The notes: generated by a model not told the origin, from the sequence alone. 64,000 nt of DNA from CAIVPM01 sp964477265 (GCA_964477265.1 CAYZDJ010000009.1:1-64000); one strand, 5' to 3'. Positions 1-7,230 are shown, counted from the first letter of the stretch. Numbers and translations are program-made.

Positions 1-1645
1 CCATACTGTCTGGCACTTGCGTATTCAACACAATACAGCTTTCTGATGCTGGTTCGTAAGGTGCTTCTAAAGTATCACCCCTAACCCCTAAAGGGGAACT
101 GAACATAGCGAGTAATTGATTGGCTTCATTTTCTAATTGGTGTATGCTATTATGTTTTTTCATAGGTTGTTCTTGGTTTGTTGTTTCCATTGCATCCATT
201 ACACGATTGAATAATTCGTCAAATGTTTTGACTTCATAATCTTTTGAAGCATCATAAACTGGTGCGTATTTTAAAGCCCCCTTTAGGGGGTTGGGGGTTT
301 GTCTTCCATCAATCAAAATCAATCGCACATCAAATGATGTTCCCTGCCTTGAATAGAGTTTGCCACCATCAATATTGATAACATCTCTTATATTGTAACG
401 ACTGTATAAGTAATTAAAAAAGATGCGATTTTTTCCTGCCTGTATTCTGCCTCTTTCATCCCAAGTAGTATGCCCACCAACGATAATGGCAGCTTTGCCA
501 TTATCTACCATACAATCCAAAGCCCTTAAAGCCATAATATGCTCTAATGGTTTGATAGGAAATGTTTCATACATCACAGCTCTGTCTGCTAACCCAAAGG
601 GCGGATTGGTTAGTACAGCATTGAATGTTTGTTGCACATCAAAGAATGGTTGCGTAGCATCCCTATCCCAAACATTTTTATATCCCTGTATGCGTAAATT
701 ACTGTTGCGTAACGAACTGATTTCATTCACATATACATTTTGTGGCAATGCTGCAATGGTGAGTAAACCATTGCCTGCACTGGGTTCAAAGGCATAGCCA
801 CCCTTTTGTTGTAATTTATCCAATCCACAAAACACCCCTGCTAAATATGCAATGGGTGCAGGGGTTGAATACTGTTGCAATAAGATACTCTGTGAAGTGC
901 GATGTGATAAATTAACCTGTGAATAATAGAGTTCAACAATACTGTCAAATCTTTCCTTGATTGTTCCCTCGCTGTGTGCCAATTCCCTTGCCCTTTTTAC
1001 AATGGCAAGTTCTGTTAATTCCTTTACTGTGGTCTTGTCTGTAATGCCAAAGCTATTGGCTAATTTTTCTATGGAAACCTTGTTGTGCTTTTGTTTCAGC
1101 CTCAAACTATCTTCTACTCTTTTTACAAAACTGTAATGGGGATAGTCTGTATCAAAACCCAATAAACCACTATCAGCAAAAGAGTAATAACCATCAGCAG
1201 TGACAATGATATGGTCTATTAATTTTATATCCATCATTGCAGCACCTTCCTTGATTTTCCTTGTTAGTGTTTCATCAGGGATAGAAGGTTGCAGGTTGCC
1301 TGAAGGATGGTTGTGTGCGATAACCATTGATACTGCCAAACTCTTCAAGGCAGTGGCAAGAATTACTCGAATATCAGCAATAGTAGCATTGATAGCACCC
1401 TTAGAGTGTTTGTAATAACCAATGATGTGGTTGGATTGGCTAAGGTATAAAACAATAAACTGTTCCTGTAATTCCACTTCATTTTTACCAAACCCCTTTC
1501 GTATGAAATCGGCAGCATCTTTTGATGTGCCGATTTTACCAAAGTCTTTCCTGTTCTTTCTTGTGTAAGAAACTTGCAATTCAGGCACATCAATAGTTGG
1601 TGTATTGCCTAAGACGATTTCAGGGGTATCAGTATATTTTTTCAT
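1..1645 (-). CDS. RadC/JAMM - N6-adenine methylase - Strawberry-notch helicase fusion (partial, C-terminus off the left edge)
   Basis: The minus frame opens with ATG at 1645 and stays open to base 1 (548 codons). Residues about 55-160 form a RadC/JAB domain with a complete JAMM signature (HNHPSG at 111-116, then S121 and D124; HxHx7Sx2D). Residues about 255-480 form an N6-adenine methyltransferase domain: a SAM-binding EPSAGNG at 287-293 and the catalytic TNPPF at 346-350. After a linker with a repeat insertion (bases 78-97 and 277-297), the last visible residues (YEPAS...VP.SM) resemble the start of the Strawberry-notch superfamily-2 helicase domain. Such RadC-methylase-helicase giants occur in mobile elements and large phages; a role in DNA modification or replication is inferred. 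It is the last visible gene of the minus-strand viral-like operon. The methylase call is firm, the helicase call tentative because the gene is cut. Confidence 0.85.
   Translation of the reverse strand, partial: MKKYTDTPEIVLGNTPTIDVPELQVSYTRKNRKDFGKIGTSKDAADFIRKGFGKNEVELQEQFIVLYLSQSNHIIGYYKHSKGAINATIADIRVILATALKSLAVSMVIAHNHPSGNLQPSIPDETLTRKIKEGAAMMDIKLIDHIIVTADGYYSFADSGLLGFDTDYPHYSFVKRVEDSLRLKQKHNKVSIEKLANSFGITDKTTVKELTELAIVKRARELAHSEGTIKERFDSIVELYYSQVNLSHRTSQSILLQQYSTPAPIAYLAGVFCGLDKLQQKGGYAFEPSAGNGLLTIAALPQNVYVNEISSLRNSNLRIQGYKNVWDRDATQPFFDVQQTFNAVLTNPPFGLADRAVMYETFPIKPLEHIMALRALDCMVDNGKAAIIVGGHTTWDERGRIQAGKNRIFFNYLYSRYNIRDVINIDGGKLYSRQGTSFDVRLILIDGRQTPNPLKGALKYAPVYDASKDYEVKTFDELFNRVMDAMETTNQEQPMKKHNSIHQLENEANQLLAMFSSPLGVRGDTLEAPYEPASESCIVLNTQVPDSM
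78..97. repeat. CCCCTAACCCCTRAAGGGGA repeat, copy 1 (inside a coding region)
   Basis: This 20-base G/C-tract palindrome-like repeat sits in frame in the linker of the RadC-methylase protein. It differs by one base from 19548-19567. A related C5/G5 version lies at 277-297 in the same gene. Dispersed CCCC/GGGG repeats like this are common between genes in Bacteroidota; finding them inside a coding linker is less usual. Confidence 0.75.
277..297. repeat. C5/G5 variant of the CCCC-TAAA-GGGG repeat, copy 2 (inside a coding region)
   Basis: CCCCCTTTAGGGGG followed by TTGGGGG. Read on the minus strand it is the expanded form of the repeat at 78-97. It encodes a short TPNPLKG segment in the interdomain linker of the RadC-methylase protein without breaking the frame. 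Confidence 0.7.
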
Positions 1646-1659
1646 AGGATGCGTAAAGA

Positions 1660-2052
1660 TTATGAGCTGGCTGTATTCACTTTGGCTGTACCTTGTTGAA
1701 ACATATTTTTCAATTCCTGTAATACATTTTTAATGCCTCTCAATTCTGTAAGAATAAGAGTTTGAGTGGTTGCTGTGGCTGCATCATTTTGAACTAATAA
1801 GCCATTGATATAATTTCTCAACGCTGTTACATCATTGATGTTTTTAGGATGTTGTACTTCTGCCAAGCGTATATAAATATTTTTCATTGCACCAGCACCT
1901 ATATCTATCCTCACTACATCATTCCTTACTGTATCAATGGTTTTAATTTGGCTTTTATTTACCTGTATAATGCCACCCTCAAAAACTATCTTGATGCAAG
2001 CCCCATCATTGTACACACCATTATCAATGCTACTGTTTGTTGCCGTTTTCAT
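1660..2052 (-). CDS. Hypothetical protein of the viral-like operon (130 aa)
   Basis: I do not recognise this protein. The ATG at 2052 is preferred to an in-frame one at 2091 because the latter lies deeper inside the preceding gene; from 2052 the overlap with the 62-aa gene is 23 bases. The N-terminal part (to about residue 80) is predicted beta-rich; the rest is helical with an alternating hydrophobic pattern suggesting a short coiled coil. There is no signal peptide or membrane segment. It lies between the small membrane proteins and the RadC-methylase gene. Function unknown. Confidence 0.6.
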   Translation of the reverse strand: MKTATNSSIDNGVYNDGACIKIVFEGGIIQVNKSQIKTIDTVRNDVVRIDIGAGAMKNIYIRLAEVQHPKNINDVTALRNYINGLLVQNDAATATTQTLILTELRGIKNVLQELKNMFQQGTAKVNTASS

Positions 2053-2218
2053 TATCGTTGGTCTTTGTTTTTTCAAAAATGACTTCACCAATCACTGCAC
2101 CTATAAAACCACCAATCATCATAAAAGGTACAGTATCTTTTTGTGCTTCCTTAGCATACCAGTATGATGCTAAGGAAGTAAATAAGGTCATAGTGGATAC
2201 GATGGTTTTTTCTTTCAT
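2030..2218 (-). CDS. Small membrane protein, holin-like (62 aa)
   Basis: This short protein has two hydrophobic segments: residues about 6-22 and a glycine-rich MIGGFIGAVIGEVIF at about 34-48. The tail is short and charged (KTKTNDNENGNKQ). Size, topology and position beside an endolysin-like gene and other small membrane proteins fit a holin or lysis accessory protein, but no family was recognised and the role is inferred. A copy of the TGATTATTAATTATTGATTATT repeat begins 5 bases upstream of its start. Confidence 0.55.
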   Translation of the reverse strand: MKEKTIVSTMTLFTSLASYWYAKEAQKDTVPFMMIGGFIGAVIGEVIFEKTKTNDNENGNKQ

Positions 2219-2222
2219 AGTT

Positions 2223-2246
2223 TGATTATTAATTATTGATTATTGT
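2223..2246. repeat. TGATTATTAATTATTGATTATT spacer repeat, copy 1
   Basis: This 24-base AT repeat is identical to 3939-3962, and 22 bases of it recur at 7156-7178. Each copy lies 5 to 36 bases upstream of a start codon in the minus-strand operon (2218, 3929, 7120). It could be a translation enhancer, a protein-binding site or a simple-sequence remnant; the sequence does not decide. Confidence 0.6.
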
Positions 2247-2255
2247 ATGGGTTTG

Positions 2256-2340
2256 TTTCGCTAAGAGATAAAGAGTGAAAGAGAAAAAGGGAATACAATA
2301 ACTTCTCTTTATCCCCTTTACTCTTTATCTCTTAGCGAAA
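2256..2340. repeat. Long inverted repeat, copy 1 (21-bp perfect arms)
   Basis: The left arm (2256-2276) begins TTTCGCTAAGAGATAAAGAG and the right arm (2320-2340) is its exact reverse complement, with about 43 bases between. A second version is at 5886-5971. Both lie a few bases downstream of a stop codon (2344 and 5977), in the same orientation to the operon. They may act as terminators or RNA-processing hairpins, or be copies of a miniature mobile element of about 85 bp. Confidence 0.8.
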
Positions 2341-2343
2341 TAT

Positions 2344-2994
2344 TTACTTTAATAACTGATGAGTAAGTAACCCTGCTACCACCAATACGCCAACAGATAA
2401 AAACTTATTTCTAAACTTTTGTCGTTTAAATTGTAGCTGGTACATTTTATTTTGGTCGCTTAAAAATCCTTGCTGTGTAAGGCTTTTGTCAATCGCTGTT
2501 TGTAGTTGATTAATAAATGTATCTTTCACTTGCAAGGTGCTATCTCTATTTTGCACCTGTGTTTCAAGCGTTGCAATCAAACTATCATACACACTATCTT
2601 TTGTGTTATTGGATTGCATTAAGGCTACTACTTTATTTTCTAATGCAACACAATTATTATTCTTTGATAAAATGTCGTCATCAACTTTTTTAGTGTCAAT
2701 TAAGTCATACACCTGTGTTTGAAGCACAATATTTTTTTGTTTAACTACTGCTAAGTTTTGTTTGGTAGTGCTTAATTGTTTTACCAATGTATTATTGTGT
2801 ATTTGCAAACTATCCATTGATTGTTGATAGTGTTTTTTGTTCTGCTGCACCTGTGTTTCAATGGATTTTACTGTGGTGTTTTGTGTTGTTGTTTTTGGTT
2901 GCACCACCACAGTATTACAACTGAAAATATTGGTGCAGCATATACCAATGATAATGCCTGCAAGTAGTATTAGAATTGTTTTTAAATTTTTCAT
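2344..2994 (-). CDS. Coiled-coil membrane protein, spanin-like (216 aa)
   Basis: The N-terminus has a membrane anchor (residues about 5-25, LKTILILLAGIIIGICC). A long, Gln/Asn-rich coiled coil (about 40-190) follows, and then a second hydrophobic segment at the extreme C-terminus (about 198-214). Its ATG overlaps the stop of the preceding gene by four bases (ATGA), so the two are probably translationally coupled. An envelope-spanning coiled coil just after an endolysin resembles Rz-type spanins. That is inference; the protein could also be a virion membrane or scaffold protein. The inverted repeat at 2256-2340 starts four bases past the stop. Confidence 0.6.
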   Translation of the reverse strand: MKNLKTILILLAGIIIGICCTNIFSCNTVVVQPKTTTQNTTVKSIETQVQQNKKHYQQSMDSLQIHNNTLVKQLSTTKQNLAVVKQKNIVLQTQVYDLIDTKKVDDDILSKNNNCVALENKVVALMQSNNTKDSVYDSLIATLETQVQNRDSTLQVKDTFINQLQTAIDKSLTQQGFLSDQNKMYQLQFKRQKFRNKFLSVGVLVVAGLLTHQLLK

Positions 2995-3230
2995 ATTAGA
3001 GATGGTTTAGTGTTATCAGTACTTGTTTTCTTTTCTAAGGAATAACCAAAACACCCAGCAGCAATAAGGCTTGTAAAGGAATAAAACATAAATTCAGGAA
3101 TGTCTTTGTTGTAAAATTGTTTAGCTACCCAACTAATAAGTAGTGCTAATACAAGTAATGCTATAACTACTTCTCGCAAACTGTATTGGTTGTTCTTGTC
3201 TTTGAAAATGTCTTTAAAAAAATGTCTCAT
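2991..3230 (-). CDS. Small two-helix membrane protein (79 aa)
   Basis: Reading from the ATG at 3230 (an in-frame ATG at 3263 is also possible), a basic N-terminus (MRHFFKDIFKDKNN) precedes two transmembrane helices. The first spans about residues 20-38 (VVIALLVLALLISWVA); the second, around 48-63, includes FTSLIAAGCFGYSL. The C-terminus is hydrophilic. The stop overlaps the start of the spanin-like gene by four bases. It belongs to a run of small membrane proteins after the endolysin-like gene, so a lysis or membrane role is likely; no family was recognised. Confidence 0.55.
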   Translation of the reverse strand: MRHFFKDIFKDKNNQYSLREVVIALLVLALLISWVAKQFYNKDIPEFMFYSFTSLIAAGCFGYSLEKKTSTDNTKPSLI

Positions 3231-3330
3231 TTTTTTTGTCGTTAATTTTTTTCTGTTCTTCATTGTTGATAATTTGATAGGTGATAAATGCTGCACAGCC
3301 CCCAATGGCAAGCCCTGTAAGACTGAACAC
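3214..3330 (-). CDS. Very small membrane ORF, possibly reached by -1 frameshift from the endolysin gene
   Basis: In the -1 frame of the endolysin-like gene an open stretch encodes a hydrophobic helix (LVFSLTGLAIGGCAAFITY) followed by a charged tail ending ...KKNETFF. The stop is at 3214-3216, inside the start of the next gene. There is no ATG; a GTG at 3330 is the nearest start (38 aa). The upstream gene ends in a nine-A run with an in-frame A-AAA-AAA heptamer just before its TAG. A -1 slip there would fuse the endolysin to this helix. It may be a separate tiny gene, a programmed frameshift product or the result of a homopolymer change. Confidence 0.4.
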   Translation of the reverse strand: MFSLTGLAIGGCAAFITYQIINNEEQKKINDKKNETFF

Positions 3331-3929
3331 TAATTTTTTTTTGAGCTTCGCACTAATGCTCTTTCATCAATTAAGGTGTAGGTGAAATTGTTACCATAAA
3401 GCCCTTTGTGTCTTTCTGCCATTTGCATAAAAACATTGAAATCATTGATATTGGCAAACACCTGACAACCTGCTGAATATTTATCTACTGTTTTGGTTGT
3501 GCCATATTGTGAAGCGTGATGGATATTGACACCAAAAATTCCTGTGTCTTCCTTGCCATTCATAAAGTCTAAAACAGCATTGCGGTCATAGTCCCTGATA
3601 ACGGTGATAGGTCTTTGTTGTACTAAGGCTAAATACTTTCCCCTGTGCATCCCAATGGTGTGTGAGCCTATGTATTGCCCTTGCTTTAAAATAGCTGTGC
3701 CTTGTGGGTTCATAGGGTTCTCTAACCAGTAAGTGCCAGGATCGGTGGTAGCTGGAAAACGATGGAACTGCCAGTTGTTATCATTGGTTTTGTAAAACAC
3801 ATTAATCGTATCATCAAAGCTGTTGGGTTTAGTGCTGTCTGCCCTGATGCCTACAATGTTTAACTCGTAGGGTCTTGTGTAAATCTTATAGCTTTTTGTT
3901 GTTAAAGCTGCCTGTATCATTTCTAACAT
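3330..3929 (-). CDS. L,D-transpeptidase (YkuD)-like endolysin / murein hydrolase (199 aa)
   Basis: The C-terminal half carries the YkuD-type arrangement of an upstream histidine pair (HHAS, H137/H138) and the SAGC motif (S152-C155) with the nucleophilic cysteine. Upstream lies a beta-rich region containing ATTDPGTYWL (60-69) and QYIGSHTIGMHRGKYLALVQ (85-104). There is no signal peptide. In this setting it probably attacks or remodels peptidoglycan at lysis or entry. Similar standalone proteins are frequent in Bacteroidota phages (family recollection, not checked here). It is followed by several small membrane proteins. The gene ends in a nine-A run that creates a possible -1 frameshift site. 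Confidence 0.7.
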   Translation of the reverse strand: MLEMIQAALTTKSYKIYTRPYELNIVGIRADSTKPNSFDDTINVFYKTNDNNWQFHRFPATTDPGTYWLENPMNPQGTAILKQGQYIGSHTIGMHRGKYLALVQQRPITVIRDYDRNAVLDFMNGKEDTGIFGVNIHHASQYGTTKTVDKYSAGCQVFANINDFNVFMQMAERHKGLYGNNFTYTLIDERALVRSSKKN

Positions 3930-3938
3930 AATGATTGC

Positions 3939-3962
3939 TGATTATTAATTATTGATTATTGT
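3939..3962. repeat. TGATTATTAATTATTGATTATT spacer repeat, copy 2
   Basis: Identical over 24 bases to 2223-2246; it begins 10 bases upstream of the start of the endolysin-like gene at 3929. Confidence 0.6.
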
Positions 3963-3975
3963 TATTTACTCTCTA

Positions 3976-4938
3976 CTAACTACTCAAATACTTGGTAGCA
4001 TTGGTTTGTACCAAAAAGTACCTGCCATTGTTTTCAAACAAAGTGTAGTCCAATCTTCTGCTGACTTCATTGCCTAAAACAGTTTTGCCAGCTACTTTCA
4101 CACCTGTTTGGGCATTCACCCAAACTGTTGTTTCCTGTGTAGTGATTATAGGTAAACCACCCAAGCCACTTAAACTCCACTTACTACCATTATACTGCAA
4201 GCCCATTCGTATAAACTCAAATCGTATGGCTTGCTTTTGTTCTTCAGTAGTGAAGCTGTTGAGCATCCCATTCACCAATGTTTGCCTTACACCATTGATG
4301 CGATAGTTTTTGAACTGATTGTTGATAGTGGTGTAATCATCTTTGCTGCCAATGGTTTTAAGCAATGCAATGGCTTTCTTAAAATCTTGTTGTGTGGCTG
4401 CGTTGTAGAGTGCTGTGGCTGTATTATCATCGGTGCTTTTTTGTCCTTCTACCAAAACATTGTAAGTGCTTTCAGTAATGGTTGCAGGTATTTTTAGTTT
4501 CCTTAAAGCTGCTGCCATCTCAGTACCAAAATCACCATCTGCACCATATTTCGGTAAAATGCTATTGCCATATTTTGCTATTAATGCCTGTTGCAATCTT
4601 TTTACTTTATTGCCCCTGCTGCCTCGCTTTAATGGAAACTCACTATCCTTTTTAGGTTTGGTATGCCCACTGCTTGTATGCGTATTGTTTGTTGGCATTG
4701 TCCAAACTGGCTCTTGTGTTTTGGGTGTTGTATTTGCTGGTATGATTGGTTCAGGTTGCAGTATATCGGCAGTAGTATTTGCTGCTTTGGTTTCTTTTTT
4801 CTTTTTAAAATACTGCCACCCAAAATATCCTAATATACCTGCTGCACTTACTGCCAACGTGGTAATAATTATTTTTTTCTTACCTTGTTTTGCTGTGCCT
4901 TTTTTTGTTGCTTTAGTTGTTGTTTGTTTTTTCATCAT
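3976..4938 (-). CDS. Membrane-anchored peptidoglycan-binding protein with a degenerate annexin-like repeat (320 aa)
   Basis: The start at 4938 is chosen because its ATG overlaps the stop of the annexin-like gene by four bases (ATGA). A basic N-terminus is followed by one transmembrane helix (about residues 23-41), a Pro/Thr-rich linker, and a PG_binding_1-type domain at about 98-165 with the hallmark LKRGSRGNKVKRLQQAL and GADGDFG. Residues about 175-250 repeat the helical pattern of the neighbouring annexin-like protein, but without its GTDE loop. A beta-rich C-terminal part follows, containing VWVNAQTGVKVAG. It would tie a membrane to the cell wall. In a viral setting that fits an entry or vertex protein; elsewhere an envelope protein. 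Confidence 0.65.
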   Translation of the reverse strand: MMKKQTTTKATKKGTAKQGKKKIIITTLAVSAAGILGYFGWQYFKKKKETKAANTTADILQPEPIIPANTTPKTQEPVWTMPTNNTHTSSGHTKPKKDSEFPLKRGSRGNKVKRLQQALIAKYGNSILPKYGADGDFGTEMAAALRKLKIPATITESTYNVLVEGQKSTDDNTATALYNAATQQDFKKAIALLKTIGSKDDYTTINNQFKNYRINGVRQTLVNGMLNSFTTEEQKQAIRFEFIRMGLQYNGSKWSLSGLGGLPIITTQETTVWVNAQTGVKVAGKTVLGNEVSRRLDYTLFENNGRYFLVQTNATKYLSS

Positions 4939-5627
4939 CTTGGTTTTGATGTGATAATTTTCATCATTGGGCTGTATTCCCAAAACTCTAATTCGCTCTT
5001 TAAATCTTTGATAAGGTTGTTGCCATACTCACGCTGGTAGGCTATACCCACTTTGGTAAAATCTGTTTGTGTAGGGATTTCCATAAACACCGCTTTGATG
5101 GCATCCTCATCAGTGCCTGGCATTCCTGCATAACGTATGTCAAATGCTGCTTTCAATCGCTTTGCCCAAGAAAGATATTGTATGGAAGTAAGCTGTTGTA
5201 TTTGCCCTGCTCTTTCAGGCTTGGCTGCTACAATGGCTAACATTTCATTGTATTCAGTTGTGGTAAGTTCATCCTGCATATCTTTCATCATACTGCTGTT
5301 ATACAGGTTTTGATAAGATTGAATAACTTCTCTAAATACTTGTTTACTGGGTATAGCTCTAATTGTTTTGCGTAAAGCATTTTCATCTGTTCCCCAACCA
5401 AACCAAGTATCGTTTTCAAATGCCATTTTTATTTGCTTGGCATAAGTGGCACTGCTACCTTCTTCGTATGTTTTCTTTTCCTCACTATTGGCTTTGGCTG
5501 TGCGTATCAAACCACGACCAATAAAGAAACTTCCACCAATCACCAACACACCTAACAGGGCATATTGGATTTTTTCTTTGCTGGTGAATTCATCTTCGTG
5601 AATGGCAGAAGTTTCTTGTTGTTTCAT
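4935..5627 (-). CDS. Membrane-anchored protein with two annexin-type repeats (230 aa)
   Basis: One transmembrane helix (about residues 21-40) is followed by two tandem helical repeats at about 63-136 and 152-227. Repeat 1 contains GWGTDENAL (78-86), matching the annexin type II calcium loop GxGTDE. Repeat 2 contains MPGTDEDAI (169-177). Both repeats continue with the annexin-like pattern of a tyrosine pair (SYQNLY; AYQREY), then DMQDEL or DLKSEL. In annexins these loops bind calcium and acidic phospholipid; here this is predicted only. Bacterial annexins are rare. The gene is coupled to the peptidoglycan-binding gene downstream and sits in the viral-like operon, so a virion or host membrane contact role is plausible. 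Confidence 0.7.
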   Translation of the reverse strand: MKQQETSAIHEDEFTSKEKIQYALLGVLVIGGSFFIGRGLIRTAKANSEEKKTYEEGSSATYAKQIKMAFENDTWFGWGTDENALRKTIRAIPSKQVFREVIQSYQNLYNSSMMKDMQDELTTTEYNEMLAIVAAKPERAGQIQQLTSIQYLSWAKRLKAAFDIRYAGMPGTDEDAIKAVFMEIPTQTDFTKVGIAYQREYGNNLIKDLKSELEFWEYSPMMKIITSKPR

Positions 5628-5687
5628 AGGATAAGTGGTTAAACACAGGATAACAGGATGTAAGGATTTTAAAACATTCAGGTGTTG

Positions 5688-5870
5688 TTACACACCTAAA
5701 TATTTCTTTGCTGCTAAGGTTTTCACAGGGTCATTGGCTACTATATGTGCCAATTTGCTTAGTTCTTTTACAGATAGCTTTTTTGCCAATGTGGTTAAGG
5801 CTGTCATCTTACCATCTGCTTCTGTTTCTGTGGGTGCTTCGATAATAAAATCGTACTGAAATTTTTTCAT
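5688..5870 (-). CDS. Small soluble hypothetical protein (60 aa)
   Basis: MKKFQYDFIIEAPTETEADGK starts a beta strand, and the rest is helical with ALTTLAKKLSVKELSKLAHIVANDPVKTLAAKKYLGV. The protein looks well folded and soluble. It lies between the inverted repeat at 5886-5971 and the annexin-like gene. No family was recognised. Confidence 0.55.
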   Translation of the reverse strand: MKKFQYDFIIEAPTETEADGKMTALTTLAKKLSVKELSKLAHIVANDPVKTLAAKKYLGV

Positions 5871-5885
5871 AATTTTTGGATTTGA

Positions 5886-5971
5886 TTTCGCTAAGAGATA
5901 AAGAGTAAAGAAGATTAAGAGAGATTTTATTATTGCCCTTTTGCTCTTTTACTTCTTATCTCTTAGCGAAA
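5886..5971. repeat. Long inverted repeat, copy 2
   Basis: The left arm again starts TTTCGCTAAGAGATAAAGAG. The right arm ends TTATCTCTTAGCGAAA, so the outer 16 bases pair perfectly and the inner arm has a few mismatches. Its position six bases past the stop at 5977 mirrors copy 1 at 2256-2340. The centre differs between copies, which suggests the arms are the conserved part. Confidence 0.75.
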
Positions 5972-5976
5972 TATTT

Positions 5977-6801
5977 TTAAATGTTTAATAGTTTTTTGAT
6001 AGGCTCTAACTGTGCTGGCTCTGCTGCCAATTTTTGTAATATCAGCATTACATCTGCTAATTGCTTTTCATCAAATACCTGCTCCAATTGTGCTAAGAAT
6101 GCAGCATACCTTTTTTGTTCTTCAGTCAGGTTTTCTGTACCAACTGTTTTCTTTTGAAAACTGGCTTCGCCCTCTGCAACTAGCGTGCTTGCTGGCTTTT
6201 TATCTAACTCTGCTGTGTCTTCCATCAGGATACCAGCAAGTGCTTCACCTCCAGGAATTTTTGCGATGATTTGTGGGTTTCTTCTTAAAAAACTTTCGGT
6301 CATTACTGATGCCAATTCACCCCAATTAAGGTTGCCAACTTTGAACTTGTTGCGTTTCATATCCTCAATCTGTTGCTCCAATGTTTCAGCATATTCTTCT
6401 GCTTCTTCTAACTTTTCCTGTGCTTTACTTAGCTCTGCTCTCAATTCTTTCATCTCATACTCTTTGTCTCTTGCTGCCAATTTTTCTTGTATAATATTTT
6501 CTATTTCACCCAAACCATTTAAGGATTTTTCCTGTAGTGGTGGTTGCATAAAAAAGCAATACTGTTCGTTGCGAGGTGAGCGTGAAGAACCATAAATTAC
6601 AATACGAATTTTTTGGGTGTCCTCATTGATGTAATGCTCATAATTATCAAACTCTTTTACATCTTCTGTTTTGGGTACTGCTTTTAAAGTATCTACAAAA
6701 ATTTCAAAAGGTTTTGCAATTCCTTTGTTGCTCATATCTTCTAAAAAATGCTTGAGCTTGTCTATTTTAAACTGGTCGTATTTTTCGTTAATTACGTTCA
6801 T
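5977..6801 (-). CDS. Coiled-coil protein, possible scaffold (274 aa)
   Basis: Residues about 1-100 form a globular part with beta strands (KIRIVIYGSSR). A strong, highly charged coiled coil follows at about 104-152. The C-terminal part is helical, ending in a leucine-rich segment that may mediate oligomerisation. The start at 6801 overlaps the preceding gene by 14 bases. There is no membrane segment or signal peptide. Its place between beta-rich structural candidates and membrane proteins suits a scaffold or tether; no family was recognised. Confidence 0.6.
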   Translation of the reverse strand: MNVINEKYDQFKIDKLKHFLEDMSNKGIAKPFEIFVDTLKAVPKTEDVKEFDNYEHYINEDTQKIRIVIYGSSRSPRNEQYCFFMQPPLQEKSLNGLGEIENIIQEKLAARDKEYEMKELRAELSKAQEKLEEAEEYAETLEQQIEDMKRNKFKVGNLNWGELASVMTESFLRRNPQIIAKIPGGEALAGILMEDTAELDKKPASTLVAEGEASFQKKTVGTENLTEEQKRYAAFLAQLEQVFDEKQLADVMLILQKLAAEPAQLEPIKKLLNI

Positions 6802-7120
6802 TGTGTTTTGTTTTTGGAATAATTTGAATAAATCTTATGTGCTGTGTAACGCCTGCATAATTGCGTATCCTGATATTGCCCTGATGTTCGTATTGCAATT
6901 CGTTGATGTTAATAGCTGCTAAGTCATACACACCAAAATCACTCTTTACACTTACTGTATCATTGGGTTCTATCAACAAGAATAGCTGGTTGTCTGCGTG
7001 TATCTTTTTCCCTTCCTTTGGCTGCAATACAAAATGCCTGAAACGGATATTATAGTCATTATCATAACCCAATGCCTTCATCCTTCTTGGTATGTATTCT
7101 ATGGCAAGTTCAATAGTCAT
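6788..7120 (-). CDS. Small beta-rich protein, candidate virion protein (110 aa)
   Basis: Most of the protein follows short alternating strands (NIRFRHFVLQPKEGKKIHAD, LFLLIEPNDTVSVKSD, GNIRIRNY) without catalytic motifs. Size and strand pattern fit a single jelly-roll or similar capsid-associated fold. It overlaps the coiled-coil gene by 14 bases. The structural role is inferred from the fold impression and from neighbours only. Confidence 0.5.
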   Translation of the reverse strand: MTIELAIEYIPRRMKALGYDNDYNIRFRHFVLQPKEGKKIHADNQLFLLIEPNDTVSVKSDFGVYDLAAININELQYEHQGNIRIRNYAGVTQHIRFIQIIPKTKHNERN

Positions 7121-7130
7121 TTTTTAATTG

Positions 7131-7230
7131 TTAGTGGTTAGTTGTAAATTGTTAATGATTATTAATTATTGATTATTATGTTGTCTGCTGTAAGTATTGT
7201 GGTTGTTGGATTGCATTAACTAACCACTAA
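7131..7230. repeat. Inverted repeat in the 7121-7247 spacer
   Basis: TTAGTGGTTA (7131-7140) pairs perfectly with TAACCACTAA (7221-7230), and GTTAATG (7151-7157) with CATTAAC (7214-7220). The third copy of the TGATTATTAATTATTGATTATT repeat lies inside (7156-7178). The spacer separates two structural-type genes and may form a hairpin in the transcript. Confidence 0.5.

Noticed and set aside
423..1415. Plus-strand open frames at 423-797 and 1200-1415
   Set aside because: They lie opposite the RadC and methylase domains, whose motifs are clearly on the minus strand; their sequences look like antisense translations.
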